DNA from: an actinobacterium LLX17
Lineage (GTDB): Bacteria > Actinomycetota > Actinomycetes > Propionibacteriales > Nocardioidaceae
Length of the DNA: 64,000 nucleotides
Direction: 5' to 3'
NCBI GenBank assembly: GCA_000471045.1
Contig: KI301992.1
Coordinates: 2,344,916-2,408,915, forward strand
This document shows positions 7,583 to 17,257 of the stretch, piece after piece (within the stretch, counting starts at the first letter, position 1; every line of letters starts with the position of its first letter). The position numbers were made by a program, and so were the translations under genes. Under the pieces are notes generated by a model. The model saw nothing but the letters and a program-made list of their open reading frames with translations. It made no database searches and was not told the origin of the DNA.

Positions 7583-8655
7583 GCCTTGACTCCCGCCCGG
7601 GTACGCCGGACGTGCCGGCGCTCCAGCTGCTCGTGCAGGTTCTGCGCCCAGATCTTCGGCGTCAGCCGGCTGCCCAGCGCCCGGCTGCCGTCGGACATCG
7701 CCTTGAGCCGCACGGCGTCCATGCTCGACATCCGCGCCATGGCGTCGGCCAGCTCGTCGAGGTCGCCGGCCGGGACCGTCCAGCCGTTGAAACCGTCCTG
7801 CAGCAGGTGCGGCACCGCGCCGACGCCGTCGGCGCAGATGATCGGCAGACCACTGACCGCCGCCTCGTGGACGACCACGCCGTACCACTCCAGGTGGGAA
7901 GGCAGCAGGAACGCCGACGACTGGTGCATCAGGTCGACGAGCTCCTCGGGCTGCACGAACCCGCGGAGCGTCACCCCCTCGATGCCCTCGAACGCGGTGC
8001 GCAGGGGGCCGTCGCCGGCGACGTCGAGGTCCCACGGGTCGTCGACCAGCTGGCGGTAACGGCGGTAGGCCTCGGCCAGCTCCTGCGGCGCCTTGTGCCA
8101 GATCAGCCGCCCGGTGAACAGGAAGCGGCGACGGCTCGCCAGCTCGGCAGCGTCGCGGGGGCCACGCTCGAACAGCGGCGTGTCGGCCGAGTTGGCCCCC
8201 CGGATGAAGTCGCGGAACCCGAGCTGACGGGCGAACAGCTCGGACCGCTCGCCGGGCACCCAGGCCACGTCGAACAGCGGCTGCACGTAGAACCGCGAGA
8301 CCGCGATGCCGAGGCGCTGCCGCATGGTGCCGTGCCAGAAGTTGCTGGTGAAGACGACCCGCAGCGCGCGGTCGCGGAAGCGCTTCATCACGGTGCGGTA
8401 GCCCTTGCCGTCCCAGGACCACATGATGACGACGTCGGGGTCGAACTCCTCGACGACGGGCACGATCTCGTCCGGTCCAGGCATCGTCGACCACACGTGG
8501 CGGCGGACCCGGTCGGTGAACTTGTCGGCGTCGAAGGGGGCGAACGGCATCGAGTCGGGGTGGACCAGCAGCAGCTCGTCGCCCAGCTCGGACAGCTCAC
8601 GGAAGCAGCTGTCCTGGTAGGCCGTCAGGCCCGTCATCAGCACTGCGATGCGCAC
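7579..8655 (-). CDS. Glycosyltransferase family 4-type protein
   Basis: This 358-residue GT-B glycosyltransferase has an N-terminal domain (MRIAVLMTGLTAYQDSCF) and a C-terminal nucleotide-sugar domain with FLFTGRLIWHKAPQELAEAY, DLDVAGDGPLRTAFEGI, SAFLLPSHLEWYGVVVHEAA (the EX7E-type region, HLEWYGVVVHE) and GLPIICADGVGAV. These match GT4-like retaining transferases. The GTG start has GAGGAG about 9 nt upstream. It is followed directly by three coupled mini-ORFs and an FkbM methyltransferase, so sugar transfer followed by O-methylation is plausible. Donor and acceptor are unknown. Confidence 0.88.
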   Translation of the reverse strand: MRIAVLMTGLTAYQDSCFRELSELGDELLLVHPDSMPFAPFDADKFTDRVRRHVWSTMPGPDEIVPVVEEFDPDVVIMWSWDGKGYRTVMKRFRDRALRVVFTSNFWHGTMRQRLGIAVSRFYVQPLFDVAWVPGERSELFARQLGFRDFIRGANSADTPLFERGPRDAAELASRRRFLFTGRLIWHKAPQELAEAYRRYRQLVDDPWDLDVAGDGPLRTAFEGIEGVTLRGFVQPEELVDLMHQSSAFLLPSHLEWYGVVVHEAAVSGLPIICADGVGAVPHLLQDGFNGWTVPAGDLDELADAMARMSSMDAVRLKAMSDGSRALGSRLTPKIWAQNLHEQLERRHVRRTRAGVKA

Positions 8656-8706
8656 CGCACACTCCTCGGTAGGGATTGGTCACGGACGGTATCAACCACG
8701 CGGCGG

Positions 8707-9810
8707 TCACGATCCACGGCGCACCGGCCCGATCAGGGCGTGGACATAGCCCTCCGGCGTGGCCGGAGGAACCGCGGCCGGCGGGGGCCGCTCGCCGGCC
8801 AGCAGGCGGCGGATGCCGGTCGCGAAGGCCTCGGCCGTGAAGGCGGTCGACCACCCGCCTCCGGTCGCCGCGGCCTCGCGGGCCCGGACCTCCGAGCCGG
8901 CCGTCACGACGGGCACGTCGGCGGCCAGTGCCTTGCCCTGGATGCCGCTCGAGCCGTTGTTGGTCATGGCGAGCGCGACGACGTCGGCCGAGGCCAGCAG
9001 CTCGTCGAGCTCCTCGTCGGGCAGGAATCCTTCACGCACCTCGACACGGGCCCGCTGGTCGGCCGGCAGGCCGTCAACCCAGGCCGCGGTGCCGGGCGAC
9101 ATCGGCCCGGCGAGCAGGAGCACGGCCGTGTCGGAGGCGGTCTGGACCGCCTCCCAGACCAGGTCGGGGTACTTCCGCTCGGAGACGCCGCCGAAGATGC
9201 CGACGATCGGCCGGTCGGACGGCAGGTCGTGGCGCCGTCGCAGCTCGGTGCGGTCGCGGGAGTGTGCCGTGCACAGGGCGGGGTCCCGCGCACGTTTGAC
9301 GATCCAGCCGGGCGCGAAGTCGTCACGCCCCGCGAACCCGGCCACGCGACCGAGGCAGCCGGTGGCCATCGCGGCCAGCGCCAGCACGGCCTTCGGGACC
9401 CGCAGGCGCCAGCCGGTCCAGTCGGTGAGCGCCAGGCGTGCCGGGTAGCGCGTCAGCATGAAGACGACCTTGGGGCGGCGGCGCAGGCCGAACGCGCGGG
9501 GCGCCTCGAGCCACCAGCGCTTGAGCAGCTGGTCGGCGTCCAGCACGGCCGCCACGGCGACCGGCTGCTGCCGGCTCCAGCGCGCGACCTCCCGGGCCAC
9601 GACGCGTGCGGACGGGTGGGGACCGTCGAACACCTCCTCGACACGGATCTCGACGTCGCCGAGGAACTCCGCGTACGCCGGGTCCTCGGTGGCGCCGCGC
9701 GAGGTCAGCAGCACGACGTCGCGCCCAGAAGCCAACACCGTGGCGATCATGGCGACGGTCTGGAAGCGGTGGCCGCTGGGGAACGGCTCGACCAGGAGGG
9801 TCAGCGCCAT
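8707..9810 (-). CDS. Glycosyltransferase (GT-B fold)
   Basis: This protein of about 367 residues starts MALTLLVEPFPSGHRFQTV. It has a GT-B C-terminal half: PIVGIFGGVSERKYPDLVWEA, VLLLAGPMSPG, VEVREGFLPDEELDELLASADVVALAMTN and GIQGKALAADVPVVTAG. This is a degenerate GT4-like acceptor/donor pattern. The ATG has no clear ribosome site; a 13-codon GTG ORF starting at 9842, just after a TATCCT -10, overlaps the start. It is the first gene of the minus-strand cluster and diverges from the methyltransferase at 9934. Confidence 0.82.
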   Translation of the reverse strand: MALTLLVEPFPSGHRFQTVAMIATVLASGRDVVLLTSRGATEDPAYAEFLGDVEIRVEEVFDGPHPSARVVAREVARWSRQQPVAVAAVLDADQLLKRWWLEAPRAFGLRRRPKVVFMLTRYPARLALTDWTGWRLRVPKAVLALAAMATGCLGRVAGFAGRDDFAPGWIVKRARDPALCTAHSRDRTELRRRHDLPSDRPIVGIFGGVSERKYPDLVWEAVQTASDTAVLLLAGPMSPGTAAWVDGLPADQRARVEVREGFLPDEELDELLASADVVALAMTNNGSSGIQGKALAADVPVVTAGSEVRAREAAATGGGWSTAFTAEAFATGIRRLLAGERPPPAAVPPATPEGYVHALIGPVRRGS

Positions 9811-9842
9811 GGGCGTCGGCCACTCGGCGAGGGAGTCGTCAC
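9801..9842 (-). CDS. Possible 13-codon leader peptide overlapping the glycosyltransferase start
   Basis: A TATCCT hexamer (9849-9854) ends 6 nt before a GTG at 9842, the same geometry seen at the other leaderless genes here. The ORF reads MTTPSPSGRRPWR and stops at 9801, overlapping the downstream ATG (9810) by 10 nt in another frame. It could couple translation of the glycosyltransferase, which lacks its own ribosome site. Confidence 0.3.
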   Translation of the reverse strand: MTTPSPSGRRPWR

Positions 9843-9933
9843 GCCCAGAGGATAGCCGCGGGCGGCGCCGCGCGGGGCGAGTGTGAGGTAGCGTTCCCGC
9901 GACTCGACAGACGCCCGACCGGAGGCACCCTTC

Positions 9934-10815
9934 ATGACCTGCGACTGCTGCGGATCGACCACCTGGACCCCCCGGTTCGCCGAGAACGGCATCACGCTCC
10001 GCCAGTGCGAGTCGTGCGACCTGCTCTCCATCGACGACATCCCGGTCCCCGAGAAGCGGATGACCGAGATGGAGGAGGGCCACTACGCCGGCAACCTCTC
10101 GATCGTCGATGCCAGCAAGCAGAGCCGCGCCGAGCAGGTGCAGCTGGCGCGCTTCGAGAACTTCGTGCGCCTGGGCCGTGAGCACGTGCCCGGCGGGCGC
10201 TGGCTCGACATCGGCTGTGGGGCCGGGGTGCTGCTGCAGGTGGCACAGCGCGAGGGATTCGAGGTCGAGGGCATCGAGCTGAGCGCCGACCGGCGGGCGC
10301 TCGCGGCGCAGGCCACCGGCGCCACGATCCACGGGCGGCCCGTCGAGGACGTCGCGTACCCCGATGCCTCCTTCGACGTCATCAGCCTCATCAACGTGTT
10401 CAGCCACCTCATCAGCCCGATGCACACCTTCGGCGAGCTGCGCCGCATCCTGCGCCCGGGCGGCGTCGTGGTCATGGCGACCGGCGAGATGACCGCGGGG
10501 GTCGCCAAGGCCGACATGCTGCACTGGAACCTGGGCGACCACCTGCACTTCCTCGGTGACCGCACGATGCAGCGCTACGCCGACACCGTGGGCTTCGAGG
10601 TGCTGCACCACGACCGTCAGTGGCTGCCCGACGCGATGTTCAGCCGCGAGTGGCTGCGCGCCAAGGGCCGGTCAGGACCCAAGAACGCGCTCAAGACCAC
10701 GATCGACCGCACCCCGGGCGGACTCGCTCTGCTGCGCGCCGTGATGCTGCGGCGCCAGGCCGACAGCTCGGCGCACGCCAGCGAGTTCGTGCTGCGGACC
10801 ACCCAGCAGGACTAG
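9934..10815 (+). CDS. Class I SAM-dependent methyltransferase with N-terminal Cys pairs
   Basis: This 293-residue protein begins with a small putative zinc ribbon: Cys3/Cys6 (TCDCCG) and Cys25/Cys28 (CESC). A Methyltransf_23-type domain follows: WLDIGCGAGVLLQVA near residue 90, VEGIELS, DVISLINVFSHLI and LRRILRPGGVVVM. Such ribbon-plus-methyltransferase proteins are common in surface polysaccharide clusters. GGAGG is 7 nt upstream of the ATG and a TAGCGT -10 lies at 9889-9894. Its stop shares the CTAG at 10812-10815 with the convergent gene. Confidence 0.87.
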   Translation: MTCDCCGSTTWTPRFAENGITLRQCESCDLLSIDDIPVPEKRMTEMEEGHYAGNLSIVDASKQSRAEQVQLARFENFVRLGREHVPGGRWLDIGCGAGVLLQVAQREGFEVEGIELSADRRALAAQATGATIHGRPVEDVAYPDASFDVISLINVFSHLISPMHTFGELRRILRPGGVVVMATGEMTAGVAKADMLHWNLGDHLHFLGDRTMQRYADTVGFEVLHHDRQWLPDAMFSREWLRAKGRSGPKNALKTTIDRTPGGLALLRAVMLRRQADSSAHASEFVLRTTQQD

Positions 10816-11471
10816 GCGGGGCGGGTCCCCTCGACCGCGAGCTGCGCTCCGCCCTCGCTGGTGCGGCGGTCCAGGCCGTCGAACTCGGCGTGGTCGCTGC
10901 TGCCGGTGGGCGTGCGCACGATGTCGACGAAGCCGGCGGCCTCGAGCTCGTGGCGCAGCGTCTCGTAGTCGAAGACGTAGCCGCTGTGGTGGCCGAACTG
11001 GCCGATCGGGATGCGCAGGACGTCGATCGGGTGCTCCACGAGCAGGCCGAGGTCGCGGTAGTGCTTGGCCGCGGCATCCTCGAGCGCCGGGGCACCGGAG
11101 AGGTACATCTCGACGTGAGCGCGGACGTCGGGCGTGATGAGCCGGATGACGCCACCGGGCTGGATGCACCGGAACGCCTCGCGCAGCAGGGCGCGGGTGG
11201 CGTCGAGCGGCAGGTGCTCGATGACGTTGTCGGAGAAGACGTGCGAGACCGAGCCGGGCTCGAGCGGCCACGTGCGGGTGGCGTCGAGGTAGAACTTGGT
11301 GACCGCGTTGACGTTGGTGACGATCCAGCCCTCGCGCTGGATGAGACCGCCGATCTCGAGCTTCAGCGGACGGGGCGACTGCGCGAGGAGACGGCGCGTG
11401 CGAGCACGGGCCACCGGGGTGTTCACGGTGCGGACCGAGGCGCGGGCGACGGCATACAGTTTCGGGTTCAC
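10812..11471 (-). CDS. SAM-dependent methyltransferase-like protein
   Basis: This 219-residue protein has LKLEIGGLIQREGWIVTNVN, a weak form of motif I found in short glycan-cluster methyltransferases. SHVFSDNVIEHLPLDATRALLREAFRCIQPGGVIRLITPD (in segments) is the Methyltransf_11 post-motif pattern with the IEHL helix. The glycine loop is reduced (EIGG), so activity is less certain than for its neighbours. It converges on the gene at 9934-10815 with overlapping stops. It probably modifies the same glycan. Confidence 0.78.
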   Translation of the reverse strand: MNPKLYAVARASVRTVNTPVARARTRRLLAQSPRPLKLEIGGLIQREGWIVTNVNAVTKFYLDATRTWPLEPGSVSHVFSDNVIEHLPLDATRALLREAFRCIQPGGVIRLITPDVRAHVEMYLSGAPALEDAAAKHYRDLGLLVEHPIDVLRIPIGQFGHHSGYVFDYETLRHELEAAGFVDIVRTPTGSSDHAEFDGLDRRTSEGGAQLAVEGTRPA

Positions 11472-11537
11472 GCGCGCAGCCTATACGTCGAACCACTCCG
11501 TCTCGGGCGAACGGGCACAGTCGGACACGCGACCTAG

Positions 11538-13004
<1,467 letters not shown>

Positions 13005-13010
13005 CCGCTC

Positions 13011-13050
13011 CCTGAGGTGCGAGGAGCGCAGCGACGAGCCACGAAGGGCG
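13011..13050. repeat. Dispersed intergenic repeat-like sequence
   Basis: The stretch GAGGTGCGAGGAGCGCAGCG followed by ACGAGCCACGAAGGG is an imperfectly self-complementary, GC-rich element of the kind scattered between genes in Nocardioidaceae. It directly follows the guaB1 stop, so it may act in transcript ending. Only one clear copy is present in this window, so its repeat status rests on memory of related genomes. Confidence 0.4.
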
Positions 13051-13167
13051 CTCGGCCATGGGCGCGTCCGTGTCGTCACGTCGCGATGCCGGCTACGGTC
13101 CGTCGTCTTTCCACAGGGCATTCGTCGACGTTCTCGGGGTGTCGGTGGCGGTAGCGAGAGTGGGGTC

Positions 13168-14313
13168 ATGTCCTCGTTGCTCGCCATCTCGTCGGCCCAG
13201 CTCACCGAGCTGGGTCGCGTTCGGGCGCGGGCCGAGGCCGCTGAGGACGCCGCGATGCTGGCGATGGCCCGGCAGATGCGCGCTGACGCGAGCCGGGCTG
13301 AGTCGCCGATGCGGCGCCAGGTCGAGCTCTCGGTCATCCCGCTCACGCTCGGCCAGGCCATGGGGCTGTCCGAGGGACAGGTGACCTACCGGCTCGCGGC
13401 GGTCGAACGGGTCCACGACCAGCTCCCCCACACCTGGACCGTCTACCGCGACGGCACCATCGACGCGGCGCGGATCCGGGAGATCGGGCGCGCTGCCGGT
13501 CGACTCGAGCGTGACGAGTCCTTCGAGCGGCTCGATGCCAAGGCCGCGACCTACGCCGCCACCCACACCGTCCCCGAGCTCCGTGGCTGGTTGAAGCGGT
13601 TCGTCGTCCGGGTCGAGCCCGACCGCGCCGCCGTGCGCGCCGAGAAGGAGCGCGCCGCGCGGCGGGTCGACGTCTCCCATGACGACGACGCGATGGCGTG
13701 GCTGACCGCCTACCTGCCCTCGCATGTGGCGGCGGCGATCGACAAGCGCCTCGACCGCGCCGCCCGCGCCATCGGATCGGATGACGAGCGGACTCTCCCG
13801 CAGCGGCGGGCAGACCTGCTGGCGTCGTGGACCACGACCAACGAGACCGACGCGACCGACCCGGTCCTGCGGACCGACATCGCGGTCACGATCGGCGCTG
13901 ATGTGTTGGCCGGCGCGACCGAGGGGTTCGGATTCGCCGCCGACGGCTCCTGGTCCGTCCCCTCCGGTTGGGTCGCAGAGCCCGCCCAGACGGGCAATCC
14001 GTTCTGGCACCGGATGGTCCTCGACCCCGTCACCGACGACGTCCTCTCCCATGAATACAACGGACGCTTTGCCCCCGAGATCCTCACCAAAGTGCTCATC
14101 TTCCGCGACGGCGTCTGCCAAGCACCCGGGTGTCTCACCCCGGCCGATCGGTGCGACATCGACCACCGACAACCCTGGCCCAACGGCCCCACCACCGGGA
14201 AGAATCTCAGTCCCATGTCACGGCGTCACCACTCCCAGAAGGGACACGGCGTCATCTGGGTCCTGCCCGACGAAACCAGAAGGGTCGTCGAACCACTCGA
14301 CCGGACCGCCTGA
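13168..14313 (+). CDS. DUF222 / HNH endonuclease family protein
   Basis: This 381-residue protein has an N-terminal DUF222 helical domain (about 1-250) and a C-terminal HNH domain (about 310-365): CQAPGCLTPADRCDIDHRQPW, then NGPTTGKNLSPMSRRHH and KGHGVIW. The HNH metal centre His/Asp/His and the flanking Cys pair are present. The family is multicopy in actinobacteria (the REP13E12-like group) and linked to mobile repeats; its biological role is unsettled. The nearest -10-like element, TAGCGA, is about 10 nt before the ATG. The isolated position beside an intergenic repeat fits a mobile or horizontally spread gene. Confidence 0.88.
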   Translation: MSSLLAISSAQLTELGRVRARAEAAEDAAMLAMARQMRADASRAESPMRRQVELSVIPLTLGQAMGLSEGQVTYRLAAVERVHDQLPHTWTVYRDGTIDAARIREIGRAAGRLERDESFERLDAKAATYAATHTVPELRGWLKRFVVRVEPDRAAVRAEKERAARRVDVSHDDDAMAWLTAYLPSHVAAAIDKRLDRAARAIGSDDERTLPQRRADLLASWTTTNETDATDPVLRTDIAVTIGADVLAGATEGFGFAADGSWSVPSGWVAEPAQTGNPFWHRMVLDPVTDDVLSHEYNGRFAPEILTKVLIFRDGVCQAPGCLTPADRCDIDHRQPWPNGPTTGKNLSPMSRRHHSQKGHGVIWVLPDETRRVVEPLDRTA

Positions 14314-14377
14314 GCTCCTCAAGCGAGGCCGCCTCGCTGCGGCTCCCTGCGCGGCGGGGCGCGGGTAGGCTCAGCGT

Positions 14378-14791
14378 ATGGAGGCCACGGACCGGTCCGT
14401 CGACGAGCTGCTCGACGCCAAGCTGCCCCAGGCCGCGCGACGGGCCGACGCTGATCGACTGATCGAGCTCATGCAGGCCGCTACGGGTGAACCGCCACGC
14501 GTCTGGGGCACGTCGATGATCGGCTTCGGCAGCTATCACTACCGCTACGCCTCGGGCCACGAGGGCGACGCGCCACTCGTCGCGTTCGCGCCCCAGGCCA
14601 GCCGCTTCTCGCTGCACCTGACGACGGAGCCCGCCGTGCGTGACGTCCTCCTCGCGCAGCTCGGTCCGCACGCCGCTGGTGCCGGCTGCGTCTACGTCAA
14701 GCGGCTCGATCAGCTCGACGGAGACGTCCTGGCCCAGCTCGTCGAGGCCACCGTCAACTTCACGCGGGCCCAGGACGTCACTCGAGGATGA
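14378..14791 (+). CDS. DUF1801 domain protein
   Basis: This 137-residue protein has the YdhG/DUF1801 pattern: ADADRLIELMQAATGEPPRVWGTSMIGFGSYHYRYASG near residues 25-65, then VAFAPQASRFSLHL and the Cys-x-Tyr-x-Lys strand GCVYVKRLDQLD. The function of the family is unknown. TAGGCT (14366-14371) ends 6 nt before the ATG, which fits leaderless expression. Its 3' end overlaps the convergent bioQ gene by 14 bp. Confidence 0.85.
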   Translation: MEATDRSVDELLDAKLPQAARRADADRLIELMQAATGEPPRVWGTSMIGFGSYHYRYASGHEGDAPLVAFAPQASRFSLHLTTEPAVRDVLLAQLGPHAAGAGCVYVKRLDQLDGDVLAQLVEATVNFTRAQDVTRG

Positions 14792-15260
14792 TGGCGAGGC
14801 CGCGGCCGAAGGAGGCGTCGAGGTCGGGGTCGGGCTCGACGATGCCGGCGCGGGCCGCCTGCCGGTGCAGCTGCGTCGCCTGGGTGTGCCCCACGACGTA
14901 GATCAGCAGCGTGCGCGCCACGTCGGGCGTCGAGTGCTTCGCCAGCTGCGCCTCGAGGTCGGAGACCCCCAGGCGGAAGGCCGACGCCGTGGCCACGACC
15001 TCGGCGCCGTCGCGCATCGCGAGCAACGCGTCGCGCAGCCGGTGCGAGCTGGCCATGAGGTCGTCGTCGATCGCGACGGGAGCCACGATGCGGTCGGCCA
15101 TCAGCGCGAGAAGCGTCTGCTTGTCGGCCACGTGGTGGTACAGGGCACTCGGCTGCACGCCCAGGTCGGCCGCGACGCGGCGCATGGAGCAGAACTCCAG
15201 GCCGTATTGGTCGAGCACACGCAGCGCCCCGTCGACGACGTCGTCCAGCCGATTCACCAC
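14778..15260 (-). CDS. bioQ: TetR-family regulator, BioQ-like
   Basis: This 160-residue TetR protein is somewhat short (usual 180-210). Its N-terminal helix-turn-helix is FCSMRRVAADLGVQPSALYHHV, followed by a helical ligand domain. It diverges from bioYMN, and the intergenic region has two TGAAC-N3-GTTCA palindromes, the known BioQ operator type of corynebacteria and mycobacteria. It probably represses biotin uptake and its own gene when biotinylated protein or biotin is plentiful; that is inference from the family. ACCCTA (15267-15272, minus-strand TAGGGT) sits 6 nt before the GTG, so it is leaderless. Confidence 0.85.
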   Translation of the reverse strand: MVNRLDDVVDGALRVLDQYGLEFCSMRRVAADLGVQPSALYHHVADKQTLLALMADRIVAPVAIDDDLMASSHRLRDALLAMRDGAEVVATASAFRLGVSDLEAQLAKHSTPDVARTLLIYVVGHTQATQLHRQAARAGIVEPDPDLDASFGRGLAIILE

Positions 15261-15266
15261 CTCGAC

Positions 15267-15311
15267 ACCCTATCGGTTAACCTGAACGCCGTTCACCCTG
15301 AACACCGTTCA
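15267..15311. promoter_or_regulatory. Divergent bioQ/bioY promoters with two BioQ-type operators
   Basis: Operator 1 is TGAACGCCGTTCA (15283-15295) and operator 2 is TGAACACCGTTCA (15299-15311); their centres are 16 bp apart, about one and a half helical turns. The bioY -10 is probably TAACCT (15278-15283), abutting operator 1, and the bioQ -10 is TAGGGT on the minus strand (15267-15272). Binding would block the bioY start site and the bioQ -35 area together. Confidence 0.82.
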
Positions 15312-15332
15312 GGCATCACGAGAGCAGGCCGC

Positions 15333-15938
15333 ATGACCGCCACCAGCCCCACCACTTCTGGCCCCAGCCGCACCCGTCGCCGTGGGCTCAGCCCGACAGA
15401 CCTCGCGCTCGTCACGACGTTCGCCGCCCTGATCGGCGTCTGCGCGATCCTTCCGGCGGTCAACGGCGTGGCCAACGTGCCCTTCACGCTGCAGATGTTC
15501 GGCGTGTTCCTCGCCGGCGCCGTGCTGGGCGGGGTGCGCGGGTTCCTGGCCGTGGCGCTCTACCTGGCCGTCGCCACCGCGGGGGTCCCGATCTTCTCGC
15601 AGGGCCAGGCCGGCCCGGGTGTCTGGGCCGGCGCCACCGGCGGCTACCTGCTGGCGTTCCCGATCGCGGCCCTGCTGGTCGGTCTCGTCGCCTCGGCCGC
15701 CGTGCGCCGCGGAACCACCTTCCAGACCGTCGCGGTCGCCGTGGCTGCCGCCGTCGTCACGGTCGCGGTGGTCGGCACGCTCGGCACGCTCGGCATGGCT
15801 CGGGCGTTCGACGTCTCGTGGAGTGTCGCCTGGGGCTACGCCACACCGTTCTTCGCGGTCGACATCGCCAAGGGCGTGATCGCCGCCATCGTGGCTGCCG
15901 CGGTGCACCGCGCCTTCCCGCAGCTGCTGCGCCGGTAG
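15333..15938 (+). CDS. bioY: Biotin transporter substrate-binding protein BioY
   Basis: This 201-residue membrane protein has five to six hydrophobic helices. The BioY signature region GGVRGFLAVALYLAVATAGVP is followed by FSQGQAGPGVWAGATGGYLLAF. BioY is the S-component of ECF biotin importers and binds biotin in the membrane. The ATG at 15333 follows the operator region; a basic N-terminus (TRRRGLSPTD) precedes helix 1. It is the first gene of bioYMN, and the BioM start lies 10 bp after its stop. Confidence 0.92.
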   Translation: MTATSPTTSGPSRTRRRGLSPTDLALVTTFAALIGVCAILPAVNGVANVPFTLQMFGVFLAGAVLGGVRGFLAVALYLAVATAGVPIFSQGQAGPGVWAGATGGYLLAFPIAALLVGLVASAAVRRGTTFQTVAVAVAAAVVTVAVVGTLGTLGMARAFDVSWSVAWGYATPFFAVDIAKGVIAAIVAAAVHRAFPQLLRR

Positions 15939-15947
15939 CGTCGCCTC

Positions 15948-16643
15948 GTGATCGAGCTGCGTGACGCCGCCGTCGTGGTCGACGACCCGCACGGTCCCGT
16001 CACGCTGCTCGAGCCCGTGAGTCTGGCCCTGCCGGAGCATCGCATCGGCATCATCGGCGCCAACGGATCGGGCAAGTCCACGCTCGCCCGGCTGCTCAAC
16101 GGCCTGGTGGAGCCGTCGTCCGGTCAGGTGCTGGTCGATGGGCGCGACGTGGTCGAGGACGGGCGCGAGGTCCGCCGCCGCGTCGGGTTCGTCTTCACGC
16201 ACCCCGACGCCCAGCTGGTGATGCCGACGCCGGTCGAGGACGTCACGCTGTCGCTGCGGCGCACCGTGCGCGGCCGTGCCGAACGCCGGCGACGCGCGCT
16301 CGAGGTGCTGGACGCGATCGGTCTCGCCGACCGCGCCGAGGTCTCGGTGCACGTGCTGTCGGGTGGTCAGAAGCAGCTGCTCGCGCTGGCCGGCGTGCTG
16401 GCGACCGATCCGGACGTCGTCGTGGCCGACGAGCCCACCACGCTGCTGGACCTGCGCAACTCCCGCCAGGTGGCCGACCGGCTCTTCGCCCTGCGTCAGC
16501 AGCTCGTGCTGGTGACGCATGACCTCGACCTGGCGCGCCGCTGCGACCGCGTGCTGGTGGTCGACTCCGGGCGCATCGTGCACGACGGGCCGGCCGACGC
16601 GGCGGTCGACCACTACGTGGCCCTCTGCGGGGAGACCACGTGA
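15948..16643 (+). CDS. bioM: ECF transporter ATPase BioM
   Basis: This 231-residue ABC ATPase has Walker A GANGSGKST near residue 38, signature LSGGQKQLLALAG, Walker B VVVADEPTTLLD and the H-loop VTHDLDLA. It energises the BioY-BioN biotin importer from the cytoplasmic face. TAGCGT (15936-15941), overlapping the bioY stop codon, ends 6 nt before the GTG, so an additional leaderless transcript may start here besides the operon mRNA. It overlaps bioN by 4 nt (GTGA). Confidence 0.92.
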   Translation: MIELRDAAVVVDDPHGPVTLLEPVSLALPEHRIGIIGANGSGKSTLARLLNGLVEPSSGQVLVDGRDVVEDGREVRRRVGFVFTHPDAQLVMPTPVEDVTLSLRRTVRGRAERRRRALEVLDAIGLADRAEVSVHVLSGGQKQLLALAGVLATDPDVVVADEPTTLLDLRNSRQVADRLFALRQQLVLVTHDLDLARRCDRVLVVDSGRIVHDGPADAAVDHYVALCGETT

Positions 16644-17245
16644 GCCAGCTGCTGGGTGTCTACCGCCCCGGTCACACAGCGCTGCACCGGATGCCGGTGG
16701 GGCCCAAGCTGGGCGCGCTCGCCCTGTGGTCCGTCCTCGTCGTCGCGACCCCGGGGCCGTACGCCGCCGTCGGGTTCCTGGCCGGGGCGATCGGCGTGGC
16801 GGTCTGGTCGGGCCTCCCCCTGCGTCGGACGTTGCGCACGATGCGTGGACTGCTGATCATGCTCACGATCGTGGGGGCGTTCCAGACCTGGCAGCGCGGC
16901 CTGGACGTCGCGGTTGCCGTGACCGGCGACCTGCTGGCCCTGTTCCTGATGGGGCTGGCCTTCACCGCCACGACGGCGATCGACGACCTGCTGACCACGA
17001 TCGAACGGGGCGCCGGGCCGCTACGGCACGTGGGCATCCGGCCCGAGCGAGTCGCCCTGACGTTCGCGCTGGTGATGCGGGCGCTGCCGGCCGTGCTGGA
17101 GGTCGCGCACGAGACGCGTTCGGCCGCCCGGGCCCGTGGCCTGGAGCGCAGCCCGCGCGCCCTGCTGGTGCCGTTCGCGATCCGCACGGTCGCGCACGCC
17201 TACGCCACCGGCGATGCCCTGCACGCCCGCGGCCTCGCCGACTGA
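16640..17245 (+). CDS. bioN: ECF transporter transmembrane protein BioN (EcfT)
   Basis: This 201-residue EcfT/CbiQ-type membrane protein begins [20 protein letters not shown] and has about four hydrophobic helices. The coupling-helix motif is [12 protein letters not shown] (the family A-R-G pattern that contacts the ATPase), and ALHARGLAD is a second such motif at the end. It completes the three-component biotin importer. GGGGAG lies just upstream of the GTG, inside bioM. An unusually long perfect hairpin follows the stop. Confidence 0.9.
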   Translation: MSQLLGVYRPGHTALHRMPVGPKLGALALWSVLVVATPGPYAAVGFLAGAIGVAVWSGLPLRRTLRTMRGLLIMLTIVGAFQTWQRGLDVAVAVTGDLLALFLMGLAFTATTAIDDLLTTIERGAGPLRHVGIRPERVALTFALVMRALPAVLEVAHETRSAARARGLERSPRALLVPFAIRTVAHAYATGDALHARGLAD

Positions 17246-17257
17246 CCGTTCCCTCCG

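Noticed and set aside
13168..14313. Transposon or insertion sequence around the DUF222-HNH gene
   Set aside because: No terminal inverted repeats or target duplication could be found; only an intergenic repeat lies upstream.
15275..15282. GGTTAACC as a third BioQ operator
   Set aside because: It is a palindrome but does not match TGAAC-N3-GTTCA; it more likely forms part of the bioY -10 region.
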